Of a stretch of 64,000 bases of DNA, positions 1 to 8,358 are shown piece after piece (the stretch's first letter is position 1; every line of letters starts with the position of its first letter). A program made the position numbers and the translations under genes. Source of the stretch: Paracnuella aquatica (GTDB taxonomy: Bacteria > Bacteroidota > Bacteroidia > Chitinophagales > Chitinophagaceae); assembly GCF_003332885.2 (NCBI RefSeq), contig NZ_QOWJ01000003.1:1-64000 (forward strand), written 5' to 3'. The notes below the pieces were generated by a model, which saw only the letters and a program-made list of their open reading frames with translations, was not told the origin of the DNA and did not search any database.

Positions 1-127
1 CCACCGTAAACATTCAGCCCTAAACTACCAAAGTCCAATGGAATATGAAAACCATTACTTTTATTCTTTAACCTAAGCAAGTCAACTGTTCATCAAAACC
101 GGTACACCTCACAATGCCCACCAGGTT

Positions 128-526
128 TTGCTGCCTGTTGGCAAAACCGGAAAAACTATTTCTCTCTACAGTCTTGCCCACATCTCCCTCGCCCAATTTG
201 AGCAGGTTACCGGTAACGAAATGAAATTTTCGGATCGGGTTGGATTTAGGCTGGCCCAGCACCACCTGCGCAAAAGCATCGCGGAGGATGGCACCATTCA
301 AAACAAAAAAGTAAAAAAGGTTGCTGCAAAAGTCGCCGCAAGTGAAACTGGTTTTCACGCCGGTGGTTTTTTCCTTGGTTTTTTTCTGGGCCTTATCGGT
401 GTGTTGATCACTCTTTTATTCAAAGACGACTACAAAAAGAACCGCACCAAATGGGCACTTGTAGGCTGGTCTATTTGGCTGGTAGCAATATTGGCTTTGC
501 GTATAGCAATTCTTGCTGGTGCCTAA
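128..526 (+). CDS. Small membrane protein, N-terminus uncertain
   Basis: The C-terminal half is clearly protein-like: a Gly/Phe-rich hydrophobic helix (about residues 79-98), a basic loop with DDYKKNRTKW, and a second hydrophobic helix (about 110-130). The organisation of a soluble part, then a helix, a charged turn and a helix resembles small envelope proteins common in Bacteroidota, but I cannot assign a function. The start is doubtful. Position 128 is a TTG, the frame is open back to 77 with no ATG, and the first in-frame ATG is at 221, which would remove conserved-looking sequence. A signal-peptide-like start (MKTITFIL) lies at 45 in another frame and stops at 69-71, so the 5' end may be frameshifted. 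A strong terminator follows 48 bases downstream. Confidence 0.5.
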   Translation: MLPVGKTGKTISLYSLAHISLAQFEQVTGNEMKFSDRVGFRLAQHHLRKSIAEDGTIQNKKVKKVAAKVAASETGFHAGGFFLGFFLGLIGVLITLLFKDDYKKNRTKWALVGWSIWLVAILALRIAILAGA

Positions 527-573
527 TTATTCAAATAGATTCTGTTAGTGCCTTTTTAGAAAGTGTTAGAAAT

Positions 574-607
574 AAAAACGCCGGGTGCTACTGCACCCGG
601 CGTTTTT
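574..607. terminator. Bidirectional intrinsic terminator
   Basis: A perfect 14-bp inverted repeat (574-587 with 594-607) has a GC-rich core CGCCGGGTG, an A-run on the left and a T-run on the right. It separates the converging genes that end at 526 and 610, so it can terminate both. Confidence 0.9.
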
Positions 608-609
608 AT

Positions 610-1062
610 TTATGCCACCGACACGGCGCAATTGACCCATTCGCCGTCGAACACTGCATTGTATTTTTTATAAAAATTAATGGCCGGTTCGTTCCACTCC
701 AGCACCTGCCACTGCACACCATTAAGGTTGCGGTCTTTTGCTTCGGCCAGAATGCGGTCAAACAACAGCTTGCCCAAACCTTTGCCACGCATTTCGTCCC
801 GCACATAAAAATCCTCGAGGTATAGGCGTTGTCCACGCCAGGTGCTGTAGCGAATATAATACAGCGCAAAGCCCTGGATGGTGCCGTCCACTTCGGCCAC
901 AAACGCCCACCACACAGGGTTTTCGCCAAAGCCACTTTGCACAAAATGATCGAGTGTAACGGTTACTTCGTTCGGTGCTTTTTCATAAACAGCCAGTTCG
1001 CGAACCAACTCCATGATGCGGATGCAATCTTCTTTTACGGCACGGCGTATATTGATGTTCAT
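610..1062 (-). CDS. GNAT N-acetyltransferase, diamine/thialysine acetyltransferase-like
   Basis: Predicted cytosolic acetyl-CoA-dependent N-acetyltransferase of 150 residues, the usual length for the spermidine/spermine-thialysine acetyltransferase branch of the GNAT fold. Visible landmarks are an N-terminal strand with MNINIRRA, the strand-loop LYLEDFYVRDEMRGKGLGK carrying the acetyl-CoA pyrophosphate-binding R/Q-x-x-G-x-G/A motif (RGKGLG), and the C-terminal NEPAINFYKKYNA helix with the conserved Asn and Tyr of the family. The YLEDFYV segment before the P-loop is characteristic of SSAT-type enzymes. The acceptor (polyamine, thialysine or another primary amine) cannot be read from the sequence. 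The gene is monocistronic, with a shared terminator just past its stop. Confidence 0.88.
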   Translation of the reverse strand: MNINIRRAVKEDCIRIMELVRELAVYEKAPNEVTVTLDHFVQSGFGENPVWWAFVAEVDGTIQGFALYYIRYSTWRGQRLYLEDFYVRDEMRGKGLGKLLFDRILAEAKDRNLNGVQWQVLEWNEPAINFYKKYNAVFDGEWVNCAVSVA

Positions 1063-1172
1063 CTGTTGTGTGTGATGTAAAATGTAGGATGTATATAAAC
1101 GATCTCTGATGTTCGATTTCTGATGTCTGATGTAGGAAATGAACGTTGAATTTTGGCATTGAAAAGAGTGCA

Positions 1173-1199
1173 GATCGGTGATTTAAAAAATCACCGATC
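1173..1199. terminator. Hairpin past the PLP lyase gene
   Basis: A perfect 12-bp inverted repeat (GATCGGTGATTT, 1173-1184, with 1188-1199) has a 3-nt loop. It lies 21 bases beyond the stop of the minus-strand lyase gene. No clear T-run follows on the minus strand, so termination is plausible but not certain. Confidence 0.5.
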
Positions 1200-1220
1200 C
1201 CTAAATCAGCCATTAGCCAT

Positions 1221-2429
1221 TTACGCCAGCGCCTGGTCCAGATCAGCAATAATGTCTTCAATGTTTTCAATGCCCACGTTCATGCGGATCAGTCCATCGG
1301 TAATGCCATATTGTTCGCGCTGTTCCCGCGACACACCATAATGCGTCATTGATGCAGGATGGCAGAGCAGTGTATCGCAAGTGCCCAGCGATACAGCCCG
1401 CAGGCACATTTGCAACTTGTTCATGGTTTGCACACCGGCATCGAACCCGCCTTTCAATTCAAAGGAAAGCAGACCACCGGCACGGCGCATTTGTTTTTGC
1501 GCAATGGCAAAATCAGGATGCGATGCAAGGCCCGTATGATTAACGCGGCCGACCTTGGAATGGCTTTCAAGATACTCGGCTACGGCCTGCGCATTGCTGC
1601 AATGCCGGTCCATACGTACTTCCAATGTCTTTAAACCATTGGTCAATAAAAACGCATCAAACGGGTTGGCATTGCCACCCAGCAGGCGATGCGTTTTGGT
1701 AACCACGGTGTTCATTTGCTCCACATCGCGGCCCAGCAAAATGCCACCAATGGCAGTGCCGTGGCCGTTCAGGAATTTGGTGGTGGAGTGCACAATAAAA
1801 TCGGCACCAAAACGAAACGGCTGTTGCAGGTAAGGTGTAGCAAACGTGTTATCGCAAGCCGTCAGTTTACCATATTGCTTGGCCAGGCCAATCAGGGCTT
1901 CCAGGTCCACGCACTGCAAAGTGGGGTTGGCTGGCGTTTCTAGGTAAATCATCTTGATGGCCGCGTCCCCTTTCAACACATCTTCGGCAGCCTGCAGGTT
2001 GTGCAGGTCCATGATGATGGGTGTGATGTTTAGGTCGGTGAGCACTTTATGAATCAGTTCTTCGGTGCCGCCATACAGCGAGTAATGCGTCAGAATTTTA
2101 TCACCGGGTTTCAGCACCGCCAGCATTAAGGATGCAATAGCCGCCATGCCCGAAGCATGCAACAATCCTTTTGCTTCCATGTTCAGCCCAAAGGTTTCCA
2201 TCGCAGCAATTTTTTGCTCCGCCTCGGTAAAGCTTGGGTTGCCCCACCGCGAATAAATATACCCGGGCTCCTCGCCGCTAAAACGGCGCATGCCTTGTTC
2301 CGCAGTATCAAACAGGTAGGTGCTGGTGGCGTAAATAGGCGTGAGGTGCGCATGACGCGGGTCTTTTTCATGGCCTGCATGCACGGCCGCGGAGCCAAAT
2401 CCGGTGGGTTTGAAATGATGATTGGACAT
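1221..2429 (-). CDS. Cystathionine gamma-synthase / methionine gamma-lyase family PLP enzyme
   Basis: Fold-type I PLP enzyme of the Cys/Met metabolism family, 402 residues, full length. Key residues are visible: YSRWGNP (Y59, R61; phosphate contacts from the neighbouring subunit), SGMAA (93-97), the cofactor-ring aspartate in ACDNT (D193) and the Schiff-base lysine in HSTTKFLNGHG (K218). Methionine gamma-lyases of the Pseudomonas type have Cys in the active-site LYGC segment. Here it reads LYGG (residue 121 is Gly), so a cystathionine gamma-synthase, gamma-lyase or O-acylhomoserine sulfhydrylase role is at least as likely as methionine gamma-lyase. The enzyme would act on sulfur amino acids in the cytoplasm. 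The gene stands alone, and a -7 promoter element lies about 40 bases upstream. Confidence 0.9.
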   Translation of the reverse strand: MSNHHFKPTGFGSAAVHAGHEKDPRHAHLTPIYATSTYLFDTAEQGMRRFSGEEPGYIYSRWGNPSFTEAEQKIAAMETFGLNMEAKGLLHASGMAAIASLMLAVLKPGDKILTHYSLYGGTEELIHKVLTDLNITPIIMDLHNLQAAEDVLKGDAAIKMIYLETPANPTLQCVDLEALIGLAKQYGKLTACDNTFATPYLQQPFRFGADFIVHSTTKFLNGHGTAIGGILLGRDVEQMNTVVTKTHRLLGGNANPFDAFLLTNGLKTLEVRMDRHCSNAQAVAEYLESHSKVGRVNHTGLASHPDFAIAQKQMRRAGGLLSFELKGGFDAGVQTMNKLQMCLRAVSLGTCDTLLCHPASMTHYGVSREQREQYGITDGLIRMNVGIENIEDIIADLDQALA

Positions 2430-2469
2430 GGTTTGTATTTATATGTACAGGTGTTTTTTGCGAAGGCAT

Positions 2470-2477
2470 CAAAAGTA
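2470..2477 (-). promoter_or_regulatory. -7 element TACTTTTG of the PLP lyase gene
   Basis: On the minus strand TACTTTTG matches the Bacteroidota -7 consensus TAnnTTTG exactly. Transcription would start near 2464, giving a leader of about 35 nt. No convincing TTTG -33 box was found. Confidence 0.5.
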
Positions 2478-2534
2478 TTGACTATGTGGTAAAAATCAGG
2501 GCCGCATTTTAAATTATTCATTTCATTTGCTGCT

Positions 2535-3026
2535 ATGAAAGAATCGCTGTTGCAATTTGCCGCCTACAATATGTGGGCAAACGGGCAACTGCTGGATGTG
2601 GTGGCCAGCCTGCTGCAGGAACAACAGGTACAGCCCGTGCCCTCTTCTTTTCCATCGTTGCACCAAACGGTGCTGCATATGCTCGATGCGTCAAGCGTGT
2701 GGTGGCAGCGGCTGAAACTGCAGGAGCGGGTCATCTGGCCGGGACAAGATTTTAAAGGTTCAACCAAAGATGCCGTGCGACAAATCATTGCATTAGACCG
2801 CCAATGGCACCAATGGATCGGTGCAGCAACGGAGCACACATTGCAACATGTTTTTTTATACGCCAACAGCAAACGCGAACAGTTTAAGCAACCTACCTTT
2901 CAAATGCTGCTGCACCTTTTTAACCACAACACGTACCACCGCGGCCAACTGGTAACCATGATGCGGCAGTTGGGTATCACTAAAATTCCGCAAACCGATT
3001 TTATTGTGTGGAGCAGGAAGAAGTAA
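2535..3026 (+). CDS. DinB-fold protein, putative metal-dependent transferase
   Basis: A 163-residue four-helix-bundle protein of the DinB/YfiT-like superfamily. The metal triad typical of the fold is present: H48 in QTVLHML, and H131 and H135 in the signature FNHNTYHRGQL. In DinB-like enzymes such a site binds Zn or Ni and can support thiol-dependent transfer or detoxification, but the substrate here is unknown. The ATG at 2535 is well placed, because the KESLLQFAAYNMWAN segment starts the first helix of the family. A second, divergent DinB paralogue lies at 34187-34693. The gene is monocistronic and divergent from the PLP lyase gene. Confidence 0.85.
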   Translation: MKESLLQFAAYNMWANGQLLDVVASLLQEQQVQPVPSSFPSLHQTVLHMLDASSVWWQRLKLQERVIWPGQDFKGSTKDAVRQIIALDRQWHQWIGAATEHTLQHVFLYANSKREQFKQPTFQMLLHLFNHNTYHRGQLVTMMRQLGITKIPQTDFIVWSRKK

Positions 3027-3040
3027 ATTGGAATGAAGCT

Positions 3041-3084
3041 ATAAAACAACAAAGACCTCCTAGCAGAGGTCTTTGTTGTTTTAT
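3041..3084. terminator. Bidirectional intrinsic terminator
   Basis: A perfect 19-bp inverted repeat (3041-3059 with 3066-3084) has a 6-nt loop. The stem core is AAAGACCTC and both flanks supply T-runs. It serves the DinB gene ending at 3026 and the protease gene ending at 3097. Confidence 0.9.
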
Positions 3085-3096
3085 GTTGTTGCGAGG

Positions 3097-5670
3097 CTAT
3101 TTTATAGCCAATGCTTTGTCAATTAAAAAGGCAATGCTGCTTCGGTGCGCTTTGGTTTGCTCATTGGCCGAAGTTGCTTTTTTCATTTTAACCCGCACTT
3201 CCTGCAAAGCGTTGAGTGCTGCGGCTTCCGAGGCATTGTCGTATTCATTGCTGCTAGTAATGGCGGCCAGTTTTTTTACGTACTCCGTTTGAATATTTTG
3301 CCTGTATAAATTCACGGCGCCTTTCAAATCTGCATCAAACAACATGCTGTTTACATCGGTAAGCACATTGGCTGCGGCGTATGTATTTCCATACAGCGTG
3401 GTGGAGTTGATGCGCTTGAGTGTGGCGGGGTAAAGCATAAAATTCAGCACGTTGTTTTGCATTTGCAAAACGAATTGCTCCGGCTTTGGATCTTCGGGAC
3501 GGCCATAAAAGTTAAAGCCCCTGCGCTGTTGTTGCAGGTATGGAAACAGGTAGCTGTCGGCTTCAAAAGCGTTGGGTGCAAAAAGATATGTATTGAGCGT
3601 TTGCAGGGCCTTTTGCTGGTAGTCGGCAGGCACTGGTGTAAACGGCTGTGTCGGTGCACCGGCTTGTCCAACAAAGCTGCGGTCAACCTGAACGCCACCA
3701 ACATAATTGCTCAATGCCACTGCTGTTCTAAATCGTTGAGACAACAGTGTCAGGTATTTCGACCACAGGTTTTGATACGACTGGCCCTGTGTGGCAAAGC
3801 GGTCTTTTAATTTACCCATCATCTGGTTTACCAACTGAAAGCGCTCTGTGCCGTATTGAACCATATCGCTGCTCATGTCCCAGACCATCACCCGCGGGTC
3901 GATGCCGGAGCCTGCAGATGTAATATCGGCATCGTTGCCAAACGTCAGTTCCGGGTCGGTGCTGCGGCTCAGGATTTTTGCCAAACCAGCTTCTTCTGCG
4001 CCTTTTTCAAAAGGCGTGTAGCCATACTCAATCGCCCACCAGTCGTAGGGGCCGGTTTTGGTAGTGTAATAGTCGCCCTGCTTGGTTCGGTCCAGCGCAA
4101 TGTTGGCAATCGGGTAGTCCATCACTGAGCCGGTAAGGCCAATTTTTCGGGTAATCGCCTGGTTGTGTATGTCCTGCGGCGAAAGCATCTGGCTGGCCTT
4201 CATGTTGTGGTTCAAACCCAGTGTGTGGCCAATTTCGTGCAATACCAGTTCGGTAAAAAACTGCTTGATCAGGGAGTCTTTTTCGGCAGGCGAAGCGTCA
4301 AAAACTTCCAGTGCAGCTTTGCCCATGGCAAACTGCGCCGACAAACCTTTTCCAATGGTGCAGTTGCGCCAATGGCTGGTGTTTTTGCCACTTGTGGCGG
4401 GCGTTGTAAAACTATTGCTCATGCCTTCAAAAAGATCTTCCATTTCCGTTAAACCGCGAATAAAAGAGCCATAATCAATGGTGATATCAGAGCCAAGAAT
4501 CTGGCCGGTACGCGGGTTGATAAACGATGGCCCGATGGCATATCCAAGGTCCGACGATACGAACCGGATCACATTGTACCTGATGTCGGCAGGGTCCCAG
4601 GTAGCGGTGTCGGGCATCATTTTCATCACCAGCGCATTTTTAAAACCTGCTTTTTCAAACGCTTCATTCCATTTTTCGCCAGCCTCCAGCGTTACCTGCC
4701 TGATCTCTTCCGGCGCTGTATTTTCCACCCAAAAAACAATCGGTGTAACGGGCTCGCTGAGTCCCGGTCCAGGTGTTTTTTTCTTCAGGTCCCACCGGTT
4801 AATCAGGTCGCGGTAATTGACATGATGTGTGGTGGTCATGTCGTCGGTTTCCTGTGTAAAATAGCCCACCCGTGGGTCGTCCATGCGGGGCACATAATCG
4901 TTTTTGGGCATTTCCAGAAAGCTGTGTTGCATTTTTACCGACACATACCGGGCATCGGTGATGTCGCGGCCGCCTTCATTCATCGGCGCCGGGTTTTCGT
5001 AAGCCAGTTCCACCACTACATCAGTGTTTTGCGGAAAAGAGCGGACCTTATTATACGTGGATTTTGCAGGCGTTAATTGCCCCAAATTAAAATACGCGGT
5101 GGGCGGCAGGGTAGGCGGAAAAAAAGGTTTTACGCGGTCCAGTTTGTCGCTTAAAAAAAGCCCGTCGGCGTTGATATAAAAGCCGCCGGAATCTTTCATC
5201 GCCACTTTGTCGGTAAAGAAAACGGCATCGGCTACATCCACATTTGCGGCTTTGCTCAATTTGTTTTTGGGGTCGTAGTAAAAATTGGTATTGGCCCGCA
5301 CAAACTCCAGTTTTTCAAACTTTTTGCGGATGGCAAAAACCCATGTTTCGCGGATCATGTTCTGGTTGAGAAAAAGCGCTGCCGGGCCGCCCATTGAAAA
5401 GCTTTGATAAATAAACTCGGGTCCCAGCTGGTCTTTTTTTACATACATCATGATGCTGCCCGAAAGGGTATCCTGGTACAGCGTAAACAGGCCTTCATCT
5501 TTGCGGCTTCCTTTTAGCCGTTCCCGCACTGAGTCACGGGCGGCTTTTAATGAATCGGCAGTGGGTGTGTGTTTGAGCTTTGGCTTGGTGGCGGTCTTTT
5601 CCTGTGCAAACAACTGGAAAGAAAAGCACAAGATGAGCACGGCTATAGCCGGCAATTTGGTCTTCTTCAT
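3097..5670 (-). CDS. Secreted zinc metalloprotease, DUF5117/DUF4953 type
   Basis: An 857-residue exported metalloprotease. The start is set at the ATG giving MKKTKLPAIAVLILCF, a good signal peptide with likely cleavage after FAQ (residue 23); the open frame continues 22 codons upstream but lacks signal-peptide character. The catalytic site is a classic metzincin motif, HEIGHTLGLNH (H478, E479, H482, H488), followed by a Met-turn SVMDYP (M517). Layout and length fit the large Bacteroidota family annotated as zinc-dependent metalloprotease with DUF5117, DUF5118 and DUF4953 regions. There is no CHU_C or Por-type C-terminal sorting domain, so a periplasmic site is as likely as the surface. The substrate is unknown. 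Terminators bound it on both sides. Confidence 0.9.
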   Translation of the reverse strand: MKKTKLPAIAVLILCFSFQLFAQEKTATKPKLKHTPTADSLKAARDSVRERLKGSRKDEGLFTLYQDTLSGSIMMYVKKDQLGPEFIYQSFSMGGPAALFLNQNMIRETWVFAIRKKFEKLEFVRANTNFYYDPKNKLSKAANVDVADAVFFTDKVAMKDSGGFYINADGLFLSDKLDRVKPFFPPTLPPTAYFNLGQLTPAKSTYNKVRSFPQNTDVVVELAYENPAPMNEGGRDITDARYVSVKMQHSFLEMPKNDYVPRMDDPRVGYFTQETDDMTTTHHVNYRDLINRWDLKKKTPGPGLSEPVTPIVFWVENTAPEEIRQVTLEAGEKWNEAFEKAGFKNALVMKMMPDTATWDPADIRYNVIRFVSSDLGYAIGPSFINPRTGQILGSDITIDYGSFIRGLTEMEDLFEGMSNSFTTPATSGKNTSHWRNCTIGKGLSAQFAMGKAALEVFDASPAEKDSLIKQFFTELVLHEIGHTLGLNHNMKASQMLSPQDIHNQAITRKIGLTGSVMDYPIANIALDRTKQGDYYTTKTGPYDWWAIEYGYTPFEKGAEEAGLAKILSRSTDPELTFGNDADITSAGSGIDPRVMVWDMSSDMVQYGTERFQLVNQMMGKLKDRFATQGQSYQNLWSKYLTLLSQRFRTAVALSNYVGGVQVDRSFVGQAGAPTQPFTPVPADYQQKALQTLNTYLFAPNAFEADSYLFPYLQQQRRGFNFYGRPEDPKPEQFVLQMQNNVLNFMLYPATLKRINSTTLYGNTYAAANVLTDVNSMLFDADLKGAVNLYRQNIQTEYVKKLAAITSSNEYDNASEAAALNALQEVRVKMKKATSANEQTKAHRSSIAFLIDKALAIK

Positions 5671-5799
5671 GGTAAAGTGTTTAGGGAAAGAAAATGGGTG
5701 CTTTACCAATATAAAAAATAGGGCAGGCAAATGCAATACGAAACCGCATTTGAGGGATTATGGTAGATGCGGTGTTTGAATAGCCGCTAGACAATCAAT

Positions 5800-5839
5800 A
5801 AAATCAAAATCCCCGCGGGTGTGCGGGGATTTTGATTTT
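5800..5839. terminator. Strong intrinsic terminator
   Basis: A perfect 17-bp inverted repeat (5800-5816 with 5823-5839) has core ATCCCCGC and A/T tails on both sides. It lies 40 bases past the minus-strand protease gene ending at 5880 and upstream of the gene starting at 5670, insulating the two protease genes. Confidence 0.9.
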
Positions 5840-5879
5840 TCAAAGTGTTGGGGATAATAGGGTGTATGTTTCAATCCAT

Positions 5880-6818
5880 TTATCCGTTGTAAGCACTCAT
5901 CTGGCCCACCTGCCGTCCCTGGCGTGTAACAATGGCGCCCCTGCTGTTCACCAGCAGTTGGGTGTTCTGCTCATCGTAAATCACGTAAGGATACTGGCTG
6001 CTATTGATCCGCGCCACTTTACCAATGGTGCGTACCTGCTGGTTTTGCACCTGCACCAACTGGTAGCTGTTGGTTACAAAATATTGCGCATAAGGGTTGG
6101 CGTTAAACCTAACCTTACCGATCACACTGGCCATGCTACGTGCAGGCGTGTTGGTGCGGGTTTGCTGGCGGTACACGGGTTGGGTACGCACCGTGGGTTG
6201 TTGCACCTGCGGCTGCGGACGGCTTACTGCCACGTCGTTCATTCTTTCGCCACCGCCATTGCGCCAGCCGCGTTCAATATAAGCCAGGCGGTCGTATTGG
6301 GCCGGGTGGGTACGGCTGGCTGTTTGCGCTGCAAGCAGCTTCATAGCAGCCTGCGCATCCTGCAGCGAAGCACCCATTTTGCGCAGCACAAAGCCCGAAA
6401 ATTCATCGGCCTCCAATTCCACGGTTGGCTGGCTGCCCTGGCCGCTTACGGTATGTCCATTCAGGTGGTGACCAATTTCGTGGGCCAGCACCGATATGGC
6501 TGCCCATTTGTTGCCGGTGCGCTGCACCAGTGCGTCAATAAAACGCGGGTTGTACAACACGTAACGTTTGCCGCCGTAGGTCACGGCTGCGGCGTTGTCC
6601 ACGCTGTTGGACGCCATGATCTCAAAATTGGGCTTGAGGCCAACCACGTTGATGATGTCCTGGGCATATTGCTGCGCCTCCGATGATGAAGCGAAATTTT
6701 GTTGTGTTGCAGGGCTCCAGGAAGCCGGTGCATCGTGCCGCCCAATGCGGATGGTGATCTGCGCAAAAGACGCTGTTACCATCATCAGGGAAAGCACAAA
6801 AAGTAATGGTTTTTTCAT
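5880..6818 (-). CDS. Secreted M48-like zinc metalloprotease
   Basis: A 312-residue exported protein. The start is placed at the ATG giving MKKPLLFVLSLMMVTASFAQ, a clear signal peptide; an ATG ten codons upstream adds only a polar extension. The peptidase core is LAHEIGHHLNGH (H113, E114, H117), followed about 20 residues later by ELEADEF. That supplies the ExxxD third-ligand motif (E134, D138) of gluzincins related to M48 and BepA. The C-terminal third is Gln/Arg-rich, then forms a beta-rich segment containing two YVTNSYQ/YVIYDEQ-like strands. There is no transmembrane helix, so the protein is likely periplasmic. The role (outer-membrane protein quality control or another) is not readable. 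It neighbours another secreted protease but has its own terminator. Confidence 0.82.
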   Translation of the reverse strand: MKKPLLFVLSLMMVTASFAQITIRIGRHDAPASWSPATQQNFASSSEAQQYAQDIINVVGLKPNFEIMASNSVDNAAAVTYGGKRYVLYNPRFIDALVQRTGNKWAAISVLAHEIGHHLNGHTVSGQGSQPTVELEADEFSGFVLRKMGASLQDAQAAMKLLAAQTASRTHPAQYDRLAYIERGWRNGGGERMNDVAVSRPQPQVQQPTVRTQPVYRQQTRTNTPARSMASVIGKVRFNANPYAQYFVTNSYQLVQVQNQQVRTIGKVARINSSQYPYVIYDEQNTQLLVNSRGAIVTRQGRQVGQMSAYNG

Positions 6819-6977
6819 GGTGATGTGCGGTTTTTGTTTGTGCCGCACATAAAGCCAAAAAGGTGCCGGATGGTGTTAACGACGGAGCATAACGGGTTAA
6901 TTAACAAGCCGTTTCTTAACCAACGTTAATAGGTTCAGCGGCGTGTTTTTAAGTGTACAAATGCCCTTTCTTTTGTG

Positions 6978-8102
6978 CTATGCAACAGCATGCGGCAGCG
7001 GTGCCGGTTTTACTTGCGGCACTTTTTTCAATTGCAAAAAAGGCCGCTCCACTAGGTGCCAGCTAAGCCATGCAACAACCAGCGTAAATGCCAACGACAG
7101 GATAAAAAATAAATTAAAATGGAGTGCGGCTCCGAAATAAAACATCACCAGTTGCTGTACCGGCCAGGCATACAAATATGTGCCGTAAGAAAGATCGCCG
7201 CGGCGGGCAAAATGGGGATACAAGATGGTGGGATGAAAAGCAATATAAAACAAGAGATAAGTGCCGGCGAAAGGAAACACAATATTGAAACCGCCAAACC
7301 TAGCCGTGATCGCAATAAGCAAAATTGCTACAATGGCCAACCATTTACTGCGCACCAACGATTCGCGTTTTAAGTAACAAAATGCACCGGCCATGAAATA
7401 CACCAGGAAAGTGGGCAGATAACCGGGAAAATTAATAAGGTGCGTATCTACATAATAATAGTACGCCAATTGCGGCAACTGAAGCAACAGCATTGTGCCA
7501 AATGCAAGGACAAATGCAACGGGCAACAGGTATTTTTTCCGAAACAACCCAATGGCTGCCAACAGCGGCACCGCTAAGTAACAAAGTACCTCGTGTTGAA
7601 TGGTCCACAACGAACCGTTGGGTACGCCGGGCACCGGAACTGTATTGAACGCAAAAGAAATTTCGGGCATTTGCAACGTCACCAGTTCAACCGCAAACCT
7701 GGGCAACGGCAAACTGGAGAAATAGTCTTTGCCCGGCTCGGCAGCAAAGGCTGCATCGGTAGTGCCCAGCGGACCTGCAATAAACACACTAGCCAACACG
7801 GCCACCACAAACCCCGGCACAATGCGCAGCAGCCTCTTATTGAAGTAACCGGCTATGGACTTGCTGTTTTGAAAACTGCGCACAATTAAAAACCCGCTGA
7901 TGATAAAAAAGCAATACACCGACAGGGTGCCGAGTTCGGTTTGCCCGCCGGAAAAAAGCTTTACCGGCTCCCTATCCATGGTGCCAAAAAAGATGATGTA
8001 GCAGTGGCTGTATAAAACAAAAATGGCCAGCAATTGGCGCAACAGGTCCAGGTTATTTTGCTTTAGGTTGGCGGGTATCAACAGTTTGCTTCCGGTGGTC
8101 AT
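6978..8102 (-). CDS. Membrane acyltransferase, OafA/YrhL (acyltransferase 3) family
   Basis: A polytopic inner-membrane O-acyltransferase of about 374 residues, with hydrophobic helices spread along its whole length. The N-terminal LDLLRQLLAIFVLYSHCY segment carries the family's conserved Arg and the active-site His, followed by the YCFFIISGFLI helix (SGF motif). Such proteins transfer acetyl or other acyl groups to surface polysaccharides. No SGNH domain is fused at the C-terminus. The start is placed at 8102 rather than the ATG at 8117, because a -7 promoter element (8111-8118) overlaps the longer start. No sugar biosynthesis genes are adjacent, so the target glycan cannot be named. Confidence 0.88.
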   Translation of the reverse strand: MTTGSKLLIPANLKQNNLDLLRQLLAIFVLYSHCYIIFFGTMDREPVKLFSGGQTELGTLSVYCFFIISGFLIVRSFQNSKSIAGYFNKRLLRIVPGFVVAVLASVFIAGPLGTTDAAFAAEPGKDYFSSLPLPRFAVELVTLQMPEISFAFNTVPVPGVPNGSLWTIQHEVLCYLAVPLLAAIGLFRKKYLLPVAFVLAFGTMLLLQLPQLAYYYYVDTHLINFPGYLPTFLVYFMAGAFCYLKRESLVRSKWLAIVAILLIAITARFGGFNIVFPFAGTYLLFYIAFHPTILYPHFARRGDLSYGTYLYAWPVQQLVMFYFGAALHFNLFFILSLAFTLVVAWLSWHLVERPFLQLKKVPQVKPAPLPHAVA

Positions 8103-8110
8103 CGTCGCGG

Positions 8111-8118
8111 CAAACATA
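8111..8118 (-). promoter_or_regulatory. -7 element TATGTTTG of the acyltransferase gene
   Basis: TATGTTTG on the minus strand matches TAnnTTTG exactly and ends 8 nt before the ATG at 8102, predicting a leader of only a few bases. It also argues against the upstream ATG at 8117. Confidence 0.55.
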
Positions 8119-8208
8119 GTTATATATGCTATGCTGCAATGTATTTTCTATATGTTATTTAGGTAAATAAACATGCAAACCTGCCCGGTAGCCGAAATGT
8201 GGCCGCAC

Positions 8209-8238
8209 AAAAATGCCCCCGGTTGCGGGGGCATTTTT
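8209..8238. terminator. Intrinsic terminator after fabH
   Basis: A perfect 12-bp inverted repeat (8209-8220 with 8227-8238) has core ATGCCCCC and A/T tails. On the minus strand it lies about 120 bases beyond the fabH stop. I see nothing coding in the rest of the 8119-8358 gap. Confidence 0.85.
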
Positions 8239-8358
8239 ACAATGTATTTGCCGAAAGGCTTATAGAGAAACCAAGGAAATATTTGAGCATCGAATACAGT
8301 AACGCATCAAACCGTGCCCTTCCTGCCTCCGTGGTTCAAATTGCAACTAAAGGCTCAA

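Noticed and set aside
5671-5736. 22-codon N-terminal extension of the large metalloprotease
   Set aside because: It would place a standard signal peptide (MKKTKLPAIAVLILCF) internally.
5832-6686. 284-codon plus-strand frame over the M48-like protease gene
   Set aside because: It is the complement of a clear metalloprotease gene with signal peptide and HExxH motif; the frame itself is His/Val-rich nonsense.
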